A stretch of DNA of 64,000 nucleotides. It comes from JAKPBU01 sp964425695. Lineage in GTDB: Bacteria > Pseudomonadota > Gammaproteobacteria > Xanthomonadales > Xanthomonadaceae. Shown in pieces: positions 1 to 8,931 of this stretch; the stretch's first letter is position 1; every line of letters starts with the position of its first letter. The stretch covers positions 62,001 through 126,000 of the forward strand of contig CAYRNF010000005.1 in the NCBI GenBank assembly GCA_964425695.1, in the 5' to 3' direction. The notes below the pieces were generated by a model, which was not told where the DNA came from, did no database searches, and saw only the letters and a list, made by a program, of their open reading frames with translations. The translations under genes were made by a program, and so were the position numbers.

Positions 1-219
1 CGGGTTGCGGCAATGGTGGCCGCGTTCATTGGCGCGGGGTACTGGTTCACGGCATCGACTTCCTTTGCCAATCCCGCCGCGGCGTTTGGCCGCATGTTCA
101 GCGATACGTTTGCCGGCATCGCGCCGAACGATGTCCCTGGCTTTGTCGTCGCACAGGGCATCGGTGCCGCAATTGGTGTTGGCTTGCATCACCTGCTTGG
201 TCGGGCTCGCGATGCTTGA
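1..219 (+). CDS. aquaporin-family (MIP) channel, C-terminal fragment; probable arsenite channel AqpS-like
   Basis: The window opens inside this gene; about 72 residues remain and the start is missing. The fragment carries the second NPA box of the major intrinsic protein family (context SFANPAAAFGRMFSDTFAGI) followed by a last hydrophobic helix and a short basic tail. MIP channels move water or small neutral solutes, including As(OH)3. The stop codon overlaps the arsH start by 8 bp, so the two genes are translationally coupled. That pairing is typical of ars operons, where the channel can let arsenite leave down its gradient. The arsenic role is inferred from the neighbour. The MIP assignment rests on one motif and the helix. 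Confidence 0.72.
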   Translation, partial: RVAAMVAAFIGAGYWFTASTSFANPAAAFGRMFSDTFAGIAPNDVPGFVVAQGIGAAIGVGLHHLLGRARDA

Positions 220-895
220 TACCGATGCATTGCCGAACATCGTCCCCGAGCTGTTCGCCATCCCGGCTGCGGACAAGCTTGTTCCGATCCCCCAATCGAG
301 CCATCGGCCGCGCGTGCTGCTGCTGTACGGCTCCTTGCGCGTGCGCTCCTACAGCAAGCTACTCGCACTGGAGGCGGCGCGACTGCTGGATGCCATGGGC
401 GCTGAAACCCGGGTATTCGATCCCGAAGGGCTGCCCCTGCCCGATGCTGCTCCTGATTCTCATCCAAAGGTGCGAGAGTTGCGCCAGCTCGCGCGGTGGT
501 CGGAAGCGATGGTCTGGAGTTCGCCGGAACGGCACGGCGCGATGAGCGGCATCATGAAAGCGCAAATCGACTGGATCCCGCTTTCGCAGGGAGCTGTGCG
601 GCCCACCCAAGGCAAAACCCTTGCGGTGATGCAGGTCTGCGGAGGCTCGCAGTCCTTCAATGCGGTCAATCAGTTGCGGATCCTGGGGCGCTGGATGCGC
701 ATGATCACGATCCCGAACCAGTCGTCCGTGGCCAAGGCATTCAGGGAGTTCGACGAGGACGGGCGGATGAAGCCTTCCGCGTTCTACGACCGCCTCGTCG
801 ATGTGATGGAGGAGCTGATGAAGTTCACCCTGCTGACACGGGACGTCGCACCGTATCTTGTCGACCGCTACAGCGAACGAAAGGAAACCGCCTAA
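212..895 (+). CDS. arsH: ArsH, NADPH-dependent FMN reductase / organoarsenical oxidase
   Basis: A 227-aa flavodoxin-fold protein. The FMN-binding loop GSLRVRSYS lies near residues 42-50, and the family-typical stretches PERHGAMSGIMKAQIDW, PNQSSVAKAFREFDEDGRM and YDRLVDVMEEL follow in order. ArsH proteins reduce FMN with NADPH and oxidise trivalent methylarsenicals to less toxic pentavalent forms in the cytoplasm. The ATG at 212 was chosen because it overlaps the channel's stop codon and matches the usual family length; the open frame upstream of it has no family similarity. This is the last gene of what is probably an ars operon that begins left of the window. Confidence 0.93.
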   Translation: MLDTDALPNIVPELFAIPAADKLVPIPQSSHRPRVLLLYGSLRVRSYSKLLALEAARLLDAMGAETRVFDPEGLPLPDAAPDSHPKVRELRQLARWSEAMVWSSPERHGAMSGIMKAQIDWIPLSQGAVRPTQGKTLAVMQVCGGSQSFNAVNQLRILGRWMRMITIPNQSSVAKAFREFDEDGRMKPSAFYDRLVDVMEELMKFTLLTRDVAPYLVDRYSERKETA

Positions 896-1150
896 CAACT
901 GGTCGCCCGCTTGAACCAGGACGCGATCTAGAAGCGGATGGTCGCTGCAGATGCGCTCTTTTTCACTATGAGTAGGTCGTGTGATTGCAATTCCCAACGA
1001 AGTTTCTGACGGGTTACGAATGATCAGGTATGGCGGCGGTCATCTGTTCTAAGTGAAACGTGTTCATGCCAAAGCCGGCGCGTGGATGCAAGGTGTCTCT
1101 TTTTTATCCGGCAACTCCACTCGACCCATCCACGCCGCGCGCATCCTGCG

Positions 1151-1426
1151 TTACTTCTTCTGAAGTAGACCGCGCGATGTTGGTGGGCGCTCCGGTGACG
1201 GACCCGGATCCTTGATCAGCAGTTCGACTTCGCTCAGGCCAAACTGATCACGCAACACTTGAGCCGCGGTGGCTCGCACCATCCCCTGATCGACATCCGG
1301 TGACGCCAACGCGATGGTGGCGATAACCCCTGACCCTCCCGACTCGGTGGGTACAAGTCGAACGTCATCGACGGACTTCACGCCCGGGTGGACGAACATG
1401 GCCCGCCGGATAGCTTCGAGATCCAT
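1151..1426 (-). CDS. stand-alone CDF C-terminal (metal-sensing, ferredoxin-like) domain protein
   Basis: A 91-aa cytosolic protein with no membrane segment. Its whole length resembles the C-terminal cytoplasmic domain of the CzcD encoded just upstream: compare MDLEAIRRAMFVHPGVKSV here with VDLDAIRRALTELPGVTQV in CzcD. In CDF transporters this domain dimerises and binds metal to gate transport. The ATG at 1426 is preferred over the one at 1432 because AGAGGA then sits at normal ribosome-binding spacing. It is the last gene of the efflux operon, 28 bp after czcD. Possible roles are a metal chaperone, a decoy, or a partner for the operon's CTD-less CDF transporter; none is shown. Confidence 0.75.
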   Translation of the reverse strand: MDLEAIRRAMFVHPGVKSVDDVRLVPTESGGSGVIATIALASPDVDQGMVRATAAQVLRDQFGLSEVELLIKDPGPSPERPPTSRGLLQKK

Positions 1427-1454
1427 ACTCATCTTCCTCTGTGCCGCTTTGCGG

Positions 1455-2351
1455 TCATGCGTGCAACCCATGGTCACCGCAATCGGTCGATTCCACCTGG
1501 AGCGTGGCGTGTCCGATGTGGAATCGATCTTCCATCATTTGCGTCGCGTTGCGGCGCACGTCGTCTGCGGCCAAGGATGGATCGGCCAACACCAGGTGCG
1601 CGGTCATCACCGGCTGGCGTGAAGCCAGTGCCCAGACATGGAGGTCATGGACTTGGGTCACGCCGGGCAGCTCTGTGAGTGCGCGGCGGATGGCATCGAG
1701 GTCGACGCCCTTCGGGACACCTTGCATCAGCACCTGTCCGGCCTCGCGCAGCAGCGTCCAGGTGCGCGGCAGCACCCACAGGCCGATCAGCACGGCAACG
1801 ATCGGGTCGATGACCCGCCAACCGGTGGCCATGATGAGGATGGCGGCGATGATCACGCCCAGCGAGCCGAGCATGTCGGCCCAGACTTCGAGGTAGGCGC
1901 CCTTGACGTTGAGGCTTTGGCCGCTGCCGGCCTTGAGCAGGCGCATGGCGATGAGGTTGACCAGCAGGCCGAGTAACGCGATCACCAGCATCCCGGTGGA
2001 CGCGACTTCGGGCGGTTCGTCGAAGCGTTGCACGGCCTCCCACAGCACGTAGAAGGCGACGGCGAACAGCAGCAGGCCGTTGACCATCGCGCCGATGGCT
2101 TCCATGCGCGCATAGCCATAGGTGCGCTTCGCATCCGCCGGTTTGCGGCTGAGCCGCACCGCTACCAGCGAGATCGCCAGTGCGATCACGTCGGTGGCCA
2201 TGTGCGCGGCATCCGACAGCAGCGCGAGGCTGTTGGTCAGGATGCCGCCGACGACTTCGGCGATGAGGAAGGCCAGGGTGAGGCCGAATGCCCACCACAG
2301 CGGACGCTCGTGTTTGATTTCACCCGTGCCGTGATCGTGTCCTGCGCCCAT
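1455..2351 (-). CDS. czcD: CzcD-like cation diffusion facilitator (Zn/Cd/Co efflux)
   Basis: A 298-aa inner-membrane antiporter with a His-rich N-terminus (GHDHGTGEIKH), six predicted membrane helices and a C-terminal cytoplasmic domain of about 85 residues. Helix 2 carries the metal-site motif LLSDAAHMATD and helix 5 carries EVWADMLGS, the usual CzcD-type site pair. CzcD proteins export Zn, Cd or Co from cytoplasm to periplasm in exchange for protons, feeding the RND pump. The gene starts 1 bp after the czcA stop codon, so it is co-transcribed. Metal specificity cannot be read from the sequence. Confidence 0.92.
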   Translation of the reverse strand: MGAGHDHGTGEIKHERPLWWAFGLTLAFLIAEVVGGILTNSLALLSDAAHMATDVIALAISLVAVRLSRKPADAKRTYGYARMEAIGAMVNGLLLFAVAFYVLWEAVQRFDEPPEVASTGMLVIALLGLLVNLIAMRLLKAGSGQSLNVKGAYLEVWADMLGSLGVIIAAILIMATGWRVIDPIVAVLIGLWVLPRTWTLLREAGQVLMQGVPKGVDLDAIRRALTELPGVTQVHDLHVWALASRQPVMTAHLVLADPSLAADDVRRNATQMMEDRFHIGHATLQVESTDCGDHGLHA

Positions 2352-2352
2352 G

Positions 2353-5300
2353 TCAGATCTCCTTTGTGATGGGTTGTTCGTTGGCTTCGCGGCCGTGCAG
2401 CCAGCGGTACAGCGCCGGCAACACCAGCAGCGTCAGCAAGGTCGACGAGACGATGCCGCCGATGACCACCGTGGCGAGCGGCCGCTGCACTTCCGAGCCT
2501 GCGCCGACGTTGAGCGCCATCGGCACGAAGCCGAGCGACGCCACAAGTGCGGTCATCAGCACCGGGCGCAGGCGGCCGAGCGCGCCGTCGACGACGGAGT
2601 CGTCGAGCCGGTCGCCCTGTTCCCGCAGGCGCTTGATGAAGGCGATCATGACCAGGCCATTGAGCACGGCCACGCCGGACAGCGCGATGAAGCCAACACC
2701 CGCGGAGATCGATAGTGGAATGCCACGCAGTGCCAGCGCGATGACACCACCCGTCAATGCCAACGGCACGCCACTGAACACGATCGCAGCGTCCTTGCCC
2801 GAGCCGAAGGCCATGAACAGCAGGCCGAAGATCAGCACCAGCGTCACCGGCACCACGATCCCCAAGCGCCTGCTGGCCGAGATCAACTGCTCGAACGTGC
2901 CGCCGTATTCGATCCAATAGCCGGTCGGCGCCTCGATCCCATCCCCGATGCGCTGTTGCAGCTCAGCGACGAAACTGCCCAGATCACGGTCGCGCACGTT
3001 GGCCGTCACCACGATGCGGCGCTTGCCGCTCTCGCGATTGATCTGATTCGGCCCGAGGCGACGTTCGACGCGCGCCACCTCGCGCAGCGGCACCGTCTGC
3101 GGAATGCCAGCACTCCAGGTCGCGGCCTGGCTGGACTCGTCGACCTCGCCGCCGGTGCCCAGCGGGATCGGCAGATCCTGCAGGGCCGCGGGATCCTGGC
3201 GCGTGTCCTCTGGCAGGCGTACGACGATGTCGAAGCGGCGGTCGCCTTCGAACAGCTGCCCGGCGACTTCGCCGCCCACGGCTGTGGCCACGGTGTCTTG
3301 TACGTCGCCCGGGTTGAGGCCGTAGCGCGCCAACGCCTCGCGATCCGGCGTCACCGTCAGCAACGGCAACCCGGTGACCTGTTCGGTCTTGACGTCGGCC
3401 GCGCCGGGTACGCCGGCTACCACCTGTTGCACCTGTGCTGCGGTGCGGACGAGCTGGTCGAGATCGTCGCCATAGATCTTCACCGCTACGTCCGCGCGCA
3501 CGCCCGAGATCAGCTCGTTGGTGCGCATCTGGATCGGCTGAGTGATCTCGTAGTTGTTGCCCGGCAGCTGCGTGATCGCCGCTTCGATCTCTTCCAGCAG
3601 TTCGTCCTTGGGCTTGTCCGGATCCGGCCAATCCTCGCGAGCCTTGAGCATCACGAACGTGTCGGCGATCGACGGCGGCATCGGATCGCTCGCCACTTCG
3701 GCGGTGCCGATCTTCGCGAACACGCGCTCCACTTCGGGGAAACGGGCCAGCGTCCTTTCGAGCGATTCCTGCATCGCGACCGACTGCGTGAGGCTGGTGC
3801 CAGGGATGCGCAGCGCCTGCACGGTCACGTCGCCCTCGTCGAGATTCGGAATGAATTCCGAACCCAGGCGCGTGGCGAGCAGGCCGCACAGCACCACCAG
3901 CACGGCCGCGCTGCCGATCACGATCCGCCCATGCCGCAGCGACCAGCCAAGCAACGGCGCGTAGCGGCGCCGCATCCACGCCATGACCCGGTTTTCCTTT
4001 TCCTCCACCCGTCCGCCCAGGAACATCGCGATCGCGGCCGGCACGAAGGTCAGCGACAGCAGCATCGCGCCGGTCAGGGCGAGCATCACCGTGATCGCCA
4101 TGGGGTGGAACATCTTTCCCTCGATGCCGGACAGGGCAAAGATCGGCAGGTACACCGCGGTGATGATGCCCAGGCCAAACAGGCTCGGCCGGATCACCTC
4201 GGCGGTGGCCGACGCGGTTTCGTCGAACCGTTCCTGGTCGGTCATCACCCGCCCGAGCCTGTGCTGCAGCTCGCCGAACCGGCGCAGGCAGTTCTCGATG
4301 ATGATCACCGCGCCATCGACGATCAGGCCGAAGTCCAGCGCGCCCAGGCTCATCAGGTTGCCGGACACGCCGCCGCGCACCATGCCGGTGAGCGTGAACA
4401 GCATCGCCAGCGGGATGACCGAAGCGGTGATCAGCGCCGCGCGGATATTGCCGAGCAGCAGGAACAACACCGCGATCACCAACAGCGCGCCTTCGATGAG
4501 GTTCTTGGCGACGGTCTTGATCGTGCGGTCGACCAGCGCGGTGCGGTCGTAGACCGGCTTGGCGGTGACGCCCTTGGGCAGGCTTGCATTCGCCTCCTGC
4601 AGCTTCGCGCCGGCCGCCTGCGATACGTCGCGGCTGTTGGCGCCCACCAGCATGACCACAGTGCCGATCACGACTTCCTTGCCGTTCTGGGTGGCCGCGC
4701 CGGTGCGCAGCTCGCGGCCTTCGCCCACGCTGGCCACGTCACGGATCCGGATCGGCACGCCCTCGCGGCGGTCGAGCACGATGTTGCGGATGGCGTCCAG
4801 GTCGTCGACCTGGCCCGGGACGCGCACCAGGAACTGCTGGCCGGTGCGCTCGATGTAGCCGGCGCCCACGTTCTGGTTGTTGGCCTCAAGCGCCTGGACG
4901 ATGTCGTGCAAGGTAAAGCCGAGCGCGACCATCTGCGCCGGATCTGGCGTGACGTGGATCTGCCGCTCGAAGCCGCCGATGGTGTTGACCTCGGTGACGC
5001 CTGGCACATTGCGCAGCTGCGGCCGGATTACCCAGTCCTGCAGCGTGCGCAGGTCGGTCGCGGTGTACGGCGTGCCGTCAGGCTTGCGTGCGTTCGGCGT
5101 GGCTTCGACCGTGTACATGAAGATCTCGCCCATGCCGGTGGCGATGGGGCCCATCTCGGGTTCGAGACCTTCGGGCAGCTGCGACTTCACCTGCTGCAGC
5201 CGTTCGGACACCTGCTGCCGCGCGAAGAAGATATCGGTGCCGTCCTCGAAGACGACGGTGACCTGCGACAGCCCGTAGCGCGAGAGCGAACGGGTGTAAT

Positions 5301-5538
5301 CGAGGTTCGGCAAGCCCGCCAACGCCGTCTCGATCGGGTACGTCACCCGCTGCTCGGCTTCGAGCGGGGAGTAGCCGGGTGTTTCGGTGTTGATCTGCAC
5401 CTGGACGTTGGTGATGTCGGGAGTGGCGTCGATCGGCAGCTTGGTGAAGCTCCACACGCCAAGCCCGATCAGGGCCAGGGTGAGCAGCAGCATCAGCCAG
5501 CGATGCGCAATCGCGAATCGAATGATCTTCTCAAGCAT
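2353..5538 (-). CDS. czcA: CzcA-type heavy-metal RND efflux pump (HME-RND)
   Basis: A 1061-aa inner-membrane pump, full length for the family. Helix 4 has the HME-RND proton-relay signature DFGLIVDGAVIIIEN near residue 400, with the Asp-Asp-Glu spacing that separates divalent Zn/Co/Cd pumps from CusA. Two large periplasmic loops follow transmembrane helices 1 and 7. As a trimer it would join CzcB and CzcC in a tripartite complex that moves metal from periplasm or membrane to the outside, driven by protons. It sits between czcB (10 bp gap) and czcD (1 bp gap). Confidence 0.95.
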   Translation of the reverse strand: MLEKIIRFAIAHRWLMLLLTLALIGLGVWSFTKLPIDATPDITNVQVQINTETPGYSPLEAEQRVTYPIETALAGLPNLDYTRSLSRYGLSQVTVVFEDGTDIFFARQQVSERLQQVKSQLPEGLEPEMGPIATGMGEIFMYTVEATPNARKPDGTPYTATDLRTLQDWVIRPQLRNVPGVTEVNTIGGFERQIHVTPDPAQMVALGFTLHDIVQALEANNQNVGAGYIERTGQQFLVRVPGQVDDLDAIRNIVLDRREGVPIRIRDVASVGEGRELRTGAATQNGKEVVIGTVVMLVGANSRDVSQAAGAKLQEANASLPKGVTAKPVYDRTALVDRTIKTVAKNLIEGALLVIAVLFLLLGNIRAALITASVIPLAMLFTLTGMVRGGVSGNLMSLGALDFGLIVDGAVIIIENCLRRFGELQHRLGRVMTDQERFDETASATAEVIRPSLFGLGIITAVYLPIFALSGIEGKMFHPMAITVMLALTGAMLLSLTFVPAAIAMFLGGRVEEKENRVMAWMRRRYAPLLGWSLRHGRIVIGSAAVLVVLCGLLATRLGSEFIPNLDEGDVTVQALRIPGTSLTQSVAMQESLERTLARFPEVERVFAKIGTAEVASDPMPPSIADTFVMLKAREDWPDPDKPKDELLEEIEAAITQLPGNNYEITQPIQMRTNELISGVRADVAVKIYGDDLDQLVRTAAQVQQVVAGVPGAADVKTEQVTGLPLLTVTPDREALARYGLNPGDVQDTVATAVGGEVAGQLFEGDRRFDIVVRLPEDTRQDPAALQDLPIPLGTGGEVDESSQAATWSAGIPQTVPLREVARVERRLGPNQINRESGKRRIVVTANVRDRDLGSFVAELQQRIGDGIEAPTGYWIEYGGTFEQLISASRRLGIVVPVTLVLIFGLLFMAFGSGKDAAIVFSGVPLALTGGVIALALRGIPLSISAGVGFIALSGVAVLNGLVMIAFIKRLREQGDRLDDSVVDGALGRLRPVLMTALVASLGFVPMALNVGAGSEVQRPLATVVIGGIVSSTLLTLLVLPALYRWLHGREANEQPITKEI

Positions 5539-5548
5539 GTCGGCCGCC

Positions 5549-6541
5549 TCAGTGATCGTGTTCGGCGGTGGACTTCTCGATGTCCGCCTTGATGAGGAAA
5601 CTCTGCTCGGTCACGACCTCTTCGCCGGCCTTGAGCCCGCCCAGCACCTCCACGCGCTGCGCATCGCGGCGCCCGAGCTTTACCGGTCGCGTGATGTAGG
5701 TATCGCCCTTTTTCACGTACACGACCTCGTCCTCACCGGCGCTCTGCAGCGCGGAGAGCGGAATCACCAGCTCGACCGGCGCGCGGTCGACGGTGACGCG
5801 CGCCTTGACCGCGGTGCCGGGGCGCCAGAGGCCATCGCGATTGCGCAGGCGTGCACGGGCCACGGTGCTCTGGCTCGCCGTCGCGGTGGTCGGCAGGATG
5901 CGCTCGATTTCGGTGTCGGCGGTCTCGCCATCGCTCATGCGGGTGATGACCACCGCGTTGCCCGGGCGGATGTGCTGCGCGTCGCGGCCGAAGATGTGCA
6001 GGTCCACCCACAGCTCCGACAAGTCCGCGATCTCGAACAGCGCCATGCCTTCGGACGCCACTGTGCCCACCGAAGCGTCGCGTGCGAGCACGACGCCAGA
6101 AATCGGCGCCGACACGCTGTAGTTGGTCAGGCTCAGGTTGCTCTCGATCGTCGCCAGCGGCTGCCCGGCGCGCACCTGGTCGCCGACATTGGCGCGCAGG
6201 GTGCGGATCGGTCCGGGGAAGCGCGCCATGACCTTGGCGATCCCGCCCTCGACCGGCGTCAGCAGGCCCTGGACTTCATGTTCGTCCGCGATCACGCCGG
6301 GGCCCACGCGTCCGCTGCGGATGCCGGCGTTGGCAGCGACCTGCTGGGCGATCTTGGTTTGCGCCGGGCCTTCTTCGTGGCCAGCTTCCCCGCCTTCTGC
6401 GTGCTCGCCTTCTTTGTGCTCGGCGTCTTCGTGGCCCGCTTCGGCGGCATGCTCGTCGGGCTCGGTTGACGGCGCCGGCTTGCCGCCGCAGGCGGCCAGC
6501 AGTGCCGCGAGCAAAAGGGAAATGCAGTGATACGACTTCAT
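5549..6541 (-). CDS. czcB: CzcB-like periplasmic adaptor (membrane fusion protein) of the metal efflux pump
   Basis: A 330-aa lipoprotein with a signal ending in the lipobox LLAACGG, followed by a His/Glu/Asp-rich stretch (residues about 30-60, with HEDAEHKEGEH) that could bind metal in the periplasm. The barrel-sandwich hybrid and beta-barrel domains of the HlyD/CzcB family follow, and the tail is again acidic and His-rich. It links CzcA to CzcC. The ATG at 6541 overlaps the czcC stop codon (ATGA) and directly precedes the signal peptide, so the much longer open frame upstream is not coding. Confidence 0.93.
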   Translation of the reverse strand: MKSYHCISLLLAALLAACGGKPAPSTEPDEHAAEAGHEDAEHKEGEHAEGGEAGHEEGPAQTKIAQQVAANAGIRSGRVGPGVIADEHEVQGLLTPVEGGIAKVMARFPGPIRTLRANVGDQVRAGQPLATIESNLSLTNYSVSAPISGVVLARDASVGTVASEGMALFEIADLSELWVDLHIFGRDAQHIRPGNAVVITRMSDGETADTEIERILPTTATASQSTVARARLRNRDGLWRPGTAVKARVTVDRAPVELVIPLSALQSAGEDEVVYVKKGDTYITRPVKLGRRDAQRVEVLGGLKAGEEVVTEQSFLIKADIEKSTAEHDH

Positions 6542-7812
6542 TTGACGTCTCCATTGGGCGCCGCCGTGCTGCCCACGAAGGGCTGGCCCGTCAGGCGCTG
6601 GATTTCGATCAGGGCTGCGTGCGCATCGAGCGCGGCATCGAGTTGCTGGCGTCGGGCCGAGATGCGTTCGGTCTGCAGCTGCGCCCACTCCAGGTAGCTG
6701 ATCGCACCCGCGCGATAGGCACGCTCGGCGGCGGCCTCGGCGCGGCCCAGCTTCGGGATCACGTCGCTGCCCAGGCGCGCGACCGCAAGCCGCGCGGTGA
6801 CGTAACGCCCGTGCGCTTCGGCCAGCGTCGAATACAGCGACAGCTGCTTCGATTCGCGCTCGATCCCGATCAGGACCAGTTCGGCCTCGGCCGCGCGGAT
6901 CTCCGGTTGCGCGCGGCGCTGCGTGCCGAGCGGCATCGACACGCTGGCCACGAACCCGACGTCGTCGGTGTCCTGCAGGCGGCGCACACCGACCTGCCAG
7001 TCGAGGTCGGGCGTGGCCTGTGTCCGCGCGAGTTGCAGCCGCGCTTCGCGGATGCGCTGCTCGCCGGCGAACTGCGCGATCTCCGGCGTACGCGCGAGCC
7101 AGTCGGCGAGTTCGTCGAAGGATGCGACCTGTTGCAGCGCGAGCGGATCGACTGCGGCCACCTCGAAGGTCGGGCCGCGTTCGCCCCACAGCGCCGCCAG
7201 ATGCTGGCGTGCCGCGGCCTCCTGCTGCGTGGCGCGGGCGCGCTCGAGTTCGGCGCGGGCCAGCGCCGCTTCGGCGGTGAGCACGACGGACTCAGGCGAA
7301 GCGCCGGCCTGCAGGCGATGGCGCGCGCCGGCAACGGTGCGCTGGCGCTGTTGGATGTCGAGATCGGCGATCTCGCGCTGCTTCTTCGCCGACACCACGG
7401 CCAGATAGCGGCGCGCGACTTCTGCGAGCAGATCCAGACGGCGCGCCTCGCGCTGCACGGACAGCGCATCGATTCGCGACTGCGCGACCGCACGACGTGC
7501 ATCGAGCTTGCCGCCGCGTTCGAGCACCGACGCCAGTGTCAGCGTCAGCTCGGCGCCGGACAGGCCGCTGGCCGCGCCGGTGCCGAAGGCGTTCTCGATT
7601 TGCGCACCGGCGACCAGCGCTGGCTTGAACGCGGCGCGATCCAGCTCGGCAGCGAAGACGTCGCGCCGGCCGCCGATCAGGCGCAGGTCGGGATGGGACT
7701 GGGCGACGCGCGCGAAGGCGTCGTCCAGGGTCAAGGATTCGGCGGCAGACGCGGGCACAGCCGCGAGCAACGCCGCCAACAACGCGGCCGCAGCCGCGAT
7801 TCGCAGGAACAT
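6538..7812 (-). CDS. czcC: CzcC-like outer-membrane efflux protein (TolC family)
   Basis: A 424-aa protein with a cleavable signal peptide (AALLAAVPASAAES) and two long Ala/Arg/Glu-rich alpha-helical repeats typical of the TolC/OEP fold. It would form the trimeric outer-membrane channel of the CzcCBA complex. The downstream czcB start overlaps its stop by 4 bp, and the CzcI-like gene ends 55 bp upstream. Order and strand match czcCBA operons in other proteobacteria. Confidence 0.92.
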   Translation of the reverse strand: MFLRIAAAAALLAALLAAVPASAAESLTLDDAFARVAQSHPDLRLIGGRRDVFAAELDRAAFKPALVAGAQIENAFGTGAASGLSGAELTLTLASVLERGGKLDARRAVAQSRIDALSVQREARRLDLLAEVARRYLAVVSAKKQREIADLDIQQRQRTVAGARHRLQAGASPESVVLTAEAALARAELERARATQQEAAARQHLAALWGERGPTFEVAAVDPLALQQVASFDELADWLARTPEIAQFAGEQRIREARLQLARTQATPDLDWQVGVRRLQDTDDVGFVASVSMPLGTQRRAQPEIRAAEAELVLIGIERESKQLSLYSTLAEAHGRYVTARLAVARLGSDVIPKLGRAEAAAERAYRAGAISYLEWAQLQTERISARRQQLDAALDAHAALIEIQRLTGQPFVGSTAAPNGDVK

Positions 7813-7867
7813 GGAATCACTCCGATCAGGCAGGACGGGACAAGCCGACCCAAGGCCGGCGCCAGCG

Positions 7868-8260
7868 TCAGCCGTGGATCGGAGGCCTGAAGGGTCCGAG
7901 CAAGGAGTCGTTCGCGGGCGGGGCCGCGGTAAGGCCGTCAGGGACAGCGGCGTGCATCACCTGCACCGACGCCGGATGCGGTTCGAACGCAGGCAGCGCC
8001 ACCTGGCCACAGCAATGCGCGATGTGGTGGATGACGTGGAGCAAGCCCGCCGTCGGATCGCCGGACTCGCCGTGTTCGGCAACCTCGTCGGTGACCGGGG
8101 CATGGCCTTCGGAGGCGAGATGGGTTTCGCCCAGGCCATGGCCCAACTCGTGCAACTCGCCGACCGCCGCCAGCGTCGGCTGCAGCACCAGCGCCAGCAT
8201 CAGGCTGACGGTGATCAGCCAGTGCAGGAGTTTTCGGCGTTGGCGGGCGGCGCGTGTCAT
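7868..8260 (-). CDS. CzcI/CopL-like small secreted His-rich protein
   Basis: A 130-aa protein with an N-terminal basic and hydrophobic segment (LLHWLITVSLMLALVLQPTL) that reads as a signal peptide or anchor. A short His-rich region follows (HELGHGLGETH, HVIHHIAHCCGQ) and it ends in PFRPPIHG. Small periplasmic His/Cys-rich proteins of this build (CzcI, CopL) precede czcCBA or cop operons and are thought to bind metal and modulate expression. It overlaps the upstream CDF gene by 4 bp (ATGA), which supports it being a real gene. The exact role is unknown. Confidence 0.72.
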   Translation of the reverse strand: MTRAARQRRKLLHWLITVSLMLALVLQPTLAAVGELHELGHGLGETHLASEGHAPVTDEVAEHGESGDPTAGLLHVIHHIAHCCGQVALPAFEPHPASVQVMHAAVPDGLTAAPPANDSLLGPFRPPIHG

Positions 8261-8871
8261 CGACCGGACTTGGACTCCGAACGCGCCTTGCGCGCGTCCG
8301 ACAGGATCTCAAGCGCTTCCTTCACTACATAGAGGCCAATCAGGGTACCAATTACGTAATCGGGGATCGGTGAGCGCAGCACCAGCACCAGCACGCCGGC
8401 CAGGATGACGCCGACATTCGCCACCACATCGGCGCGGGTGAAGATCCAAGTGGCACGCAGATGCACTTCGCCGGACTTCAGCGGCGCCAGCAACCGCAGC
8501 ACGATCAGGTTGACGACCAGCGACAGGCAGGCGGTGCCGATCATCCAGCCGCTGAGCGGCTCGGCCCCCTGGACCACGCGGCGGCCCACCTCCAGCAGCA
8601 GCCCAAGCCCCAGCACCAGCAGCACGCTGCCGCTGACCGTGGCCGCGTTGGCCTTGAAGCGCGCACCGCGGCCGATGGCGACCAGACCGATCGCGTAGGC
8701 CGCCGCATCCGACAGCATGTCCAGCGCATCGGCCAGCAAGCCGGTCGACTGGCCGATCCAGCCGGCCACGCCGCCGATCACCGCCATCGCGGCATTAAGC
8801 GCCAGCGCAATCGTCAGGATCCGTCGTTCCTGCGCGTTCTTCGCTTCGTGATGGCAGCCGCAGTCGCTCAT
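8257..8871 (-). CDS. short cation diffusion facilitator lacking the C-terminal domain
   Basis: A 204-aa inner-membrane protein with the six-helix CDF core. The N-terminus has a Cys/His cluster (MSDCGCHHE). Metal-site motifs are ADALDMLSDA in helix 2 and TRADVVAN in helix 5. The usual CDF cytoplasmic domain is missing: the protein stops about 20 residues after helix 6. It is the first gene of the efflux operon and starts 28 bp from the -10 element of the MerR-type promoter. It probably exports a divalent metal such as Zn, Cd or Co. Sequence divergence from the operon's CzcD indicates a different CDF subfamily, not a recent truncation. Confidence 0.88.
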   Translation of the reverse strand: MSDCGCHHEAKNAQERRILTIALALNAAMAVIGGVAGWIGQSTGLLADALDMLSDAAAYAIGLVAIGRGARFKANAATVSGSVLLVLGLGLLLEVGRRVVQGAEPLSGWMIGTACLSLVVNLIVLRLLAPLKSGEVHLRATWIFTRADVVANVGVILAGVLVLVLRSPIPDYVIGTLIGLYVVKEALEILSDARKARSESKSGR

Positions 8872-8898
8872 CCGTTGTCCCTGGTTCGTAGGAGCGTG

Positions 8899-8929
8899 AT
8901 ACTAAAGTCCGTAGCCGCTACAGGGTCAA
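8899..8929 (-). promoter_or_regulatory. MerR-type promoter of the metal efflux operon
   Basis: On the minus strand a -35 box TTGACC (8924-8929) and a -10 box TAGTAT (8899-8904) are separated by exactly 19 bp. This over-long spacer is the hallmark of promoters that MerR regulators twist into an active shape. A dyad GTAGC-C-GCTAC (8911-8921) lies in the spacer, where the MerR operator belongs. It reads toward the short CDF gene and the rest of the operon, and the divergent merR-like gene starts 3 bp away. Confidence 0.8.
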
Positions 8930-8931
8930 GC

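Noticed and set aside
2956..5592. Long open frame on the plus strand opposite czcA
   Set aside because: It is the antisense shadow of czcA. The protein is His/Arg/Ala-rich with no motif, whereas the minus frame encodes a full HME-RND pump.
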